64,000 bases of DNA from Novosphingobium kunmingense (GTDB lineage: Bacteria; Pseudomonadota; Alphaproteobacteria; Sphingomonadales; Sphingomonadaceae), in the NCBI RefSeq assembly GCF_002813245.1, contig NZ_PHUF01000003.1, positions 62,001-126,000 of the forward strand, in the 5' to 3' direction. Shown piece after piece: positions 61,813 to 64,000 of this stretch. Position 1 is the stretch's first letter. Every line of letters begins with the position of its first letter. The notes under the pieces were generated by a model that made no database searches, had not been told where the DNA came from, and was given only the letters and a program-made list of their open reading frames with translations. A program made the translations under genes and the position numbers.

Positions 61813-61980
61813 CTAGTGCTTTATCGCCTGCGCGGCATTATCCACCATCTCACGCGTCACGCGAGCGTTTTCAATGTGTGCATTGCCGTACGCAAAACTG
61901 CGACGCTGCGTCTCCTTGTCCTCGGAAGTCATTGGCTTGGCGCGTGCTGCTTCCAGCAATTCCGTCAGTTCTCTTGGCAT
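61813..61980 (-). CDS. Small antitoxin-like partner of Fic
   Basis: This is a 55-residue protein: MPRELTELLEAARAKPMTSE, then QRRSFAYGNAHIENARVTRE and a terminal helix. The segment RSFAYGNAHIENARVT resembles the inhibitory helix of class I Fic antitoxins (E. coli YhfG has a SRRLEG motif in a similar context). Here it reads NAHIEN, with Asn in place of Ser/Thr. GAGGAG lies seven bases before the ATG. It is transcribed first with Fic 5 bases downstream, the usual antitoxin-toxin order. Inhibition is inferred. Confidence 0.72.
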   Translation of the reverse strand: MPRELTELLEAARAKPMTSEDKETQRRSFAYGNAHIENARVTREMVDNAAQAIKH

Positions 61981-61997
61981 AGCGAATCTCCTCGCGG

Positions 61998-62028
61998 ATA
62001 ATGTCGGAGCCGATACGGCTATCGTCAA
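61998..62028 (-). promoter_or_regulatory. Candidate promoter of the Fic module
   Basis: The minus strand has TTGACG (62028-62023) and CATTAT (62003-61998) upstream of the antitoxin-like gene, with a longer-than-ideal spacer of 19 bases. It is the only TTGACN match close to the start; assigned weakly. Confidence 0.3.
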
Positions 62029-62226
62029 CCGAGCGTATCACAGCTTACCTTGCACTAGAATCCCCTCAGCCATGTTTTTGCGATCCTATCTCGCGGAGAT
62101 TACCGTGAACTCTGCCATTCAGTTGAGTCGAACTACGCATGACGGCAAGTCCGCATCAGCACAACGATACAATGCGCAAATTTTTGACTCCTTCTAATGA
62201 TGTTGGACGAAAGTCGGCTGCGACAA

Positions 62227-62784
<558 letters not shown>

Positions 62785-62810
<26 letters not shown>

Positions 62811-63027
62811 ACCAAGCCTCCAACAGCGTGTCGCGGTGCGCTGCCACGTCGGCAATTATGGCACCGATTTCCTTGGGACGAAAGCCACGGCTGCTCGCCA
62901 GGGCGACGGGATCGAGCCAGGCTTTCAATGTCGCAGCATCCCGATCGACGTGAACATGCGGAGGTTCGTCCCCTTCGTTGCTGAAGAAATAGAAACGATA
63001 GGGTCCGATCCTCAATACGGTTGGCAT
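62785..63027 (-). CDS. DUF4160 family protein
   Basis: This is an 80-residue protein matching DUF4160: MPTVLRIGPYRFYFFSNEGD, EPPHVHVDRDAATLKAWLDP and the C-terminal helix EIGAIIADVAAHRDTLLEAW. It is transcribed first in the pair and overlaps DUF2442 in another frame. Putative toxin-like partner by association; no catalytic residues are assigned. Located between the intact thiC and the pair partner. Confidence 0.88.
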
Positions 63028-63153
63028 GTCTCGTCACCCCTTATGGTGTCAGCATAAGAGCACAGCCATCCTTGTTGTCACGGCGAGATAGATCCAAGTT
63101 CGTGCCTTTGGGAGCAAGGGAAGATGCATCCAATATCGCGCGGCTAGTCGAAT

Positions 63154-64000
<847 letters not shown>

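Overview
The window looks like a chromosomal segment of an alphaproteobacterium of the order Sphingomonadales (Novosphingobium / Sphingomonas / Erythrobacter-like). The evidence is high GC with strong G/C third positions, two large TonB-dependent receptors with IVVTGRR / EIVVFG-type plugs, the alphaproteobacterial SspB, a single bifunctional RelA/SpoT homologue, an oxygen-dependent HemF, and acyl-CoA dehydrogenase / SDR / GPH-transporter clusters. Species-level assignment cannot be made from reading alone.

Layout. 1-1065: 3'-truncated CYTH-CHAD protein (minus). 1272-6160: TonB receptor plus secreted nucleotide pyrophosphatase/phosphodiesterase, a small ORF and an orphan winged-helix regulator with a degenerate receiver. 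6204-10602: a lipoprotein-TonB receptor operon (minus) with a strong intercistronic hairpin. 10890-19194: a small TPR protein, then a tightly overlapped type IV secretion operon virB1-B2-B3-B4-B6-B9-B10-B11 that lacks virB5, virB7, virB8 and virD4. 19568-20632: four tiny overlapping genes of unknown function closed by a strong terminator, then tRNA-Ser(GGA). 21121-31956: housekeeping genes (zincin, cyclophilin, rsh, hemF, pdeM, infC with an apparent ATA start, a DASS transporter, a cystathionine gamma-synthase-like enzyme, a hotdog thioesterase, a J-domain protein). 32291-36591: ybgC-tolQ-tolR-tolA-tolB-pal envelope operon (minus). 36688-40411: hisB-hisH-hisA-hisF-hisE followed by a cupin and a HIT protein (minus). 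40515-42115: sspB, a hypothetical gene and gmk.

42112-52229 is a catabolic region: SMP-30 lactonase-like protein, two SDRs, a pair of dissimilar acyl-CoA dehydrogenases, a GPH-type transporter, an ACAD10/11-like acyl-CoA dehydrogenase, a zinc alcohol dehydrogenase and an APH-like kinase. The last three could form a split version of the kinase-plus-dehydrogenase chemistry used on 4-hydroxyacyl-CoAs. 52295-59689 holds dapD, an M19 dipeptidase, a TauE/SafE permease, several small envelope or hypothetical proteins, two metal- or ligand-binding cupin-like or membrane proteins and a LysR regulator. The LysR gene is divergent from a 32-residue hydrophobic peptide gene across a perfect inverted repeat.

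60249-64000 is the most disturbed part. A DUF188 (YaiI/YqxD) gene is frameshifted by a perfect 104-bp tandem triplication. A Fic-domain gene with a small antitoxin-like partner lies in lower-GC DNA. A DUF4160/DUF2442 pair sits between the intact thiC (running off the window) and a diverged copy of the thiC 3' end, the arrangement expected when foreign DNA enters at the end of a gene. The best candidates for undescribed biology are the VirB8-less type IV operon, this thiC-associated island, the Fic/partner pair, the LysR-micropeptide pair and the ACAD/ADH/kinase trio.
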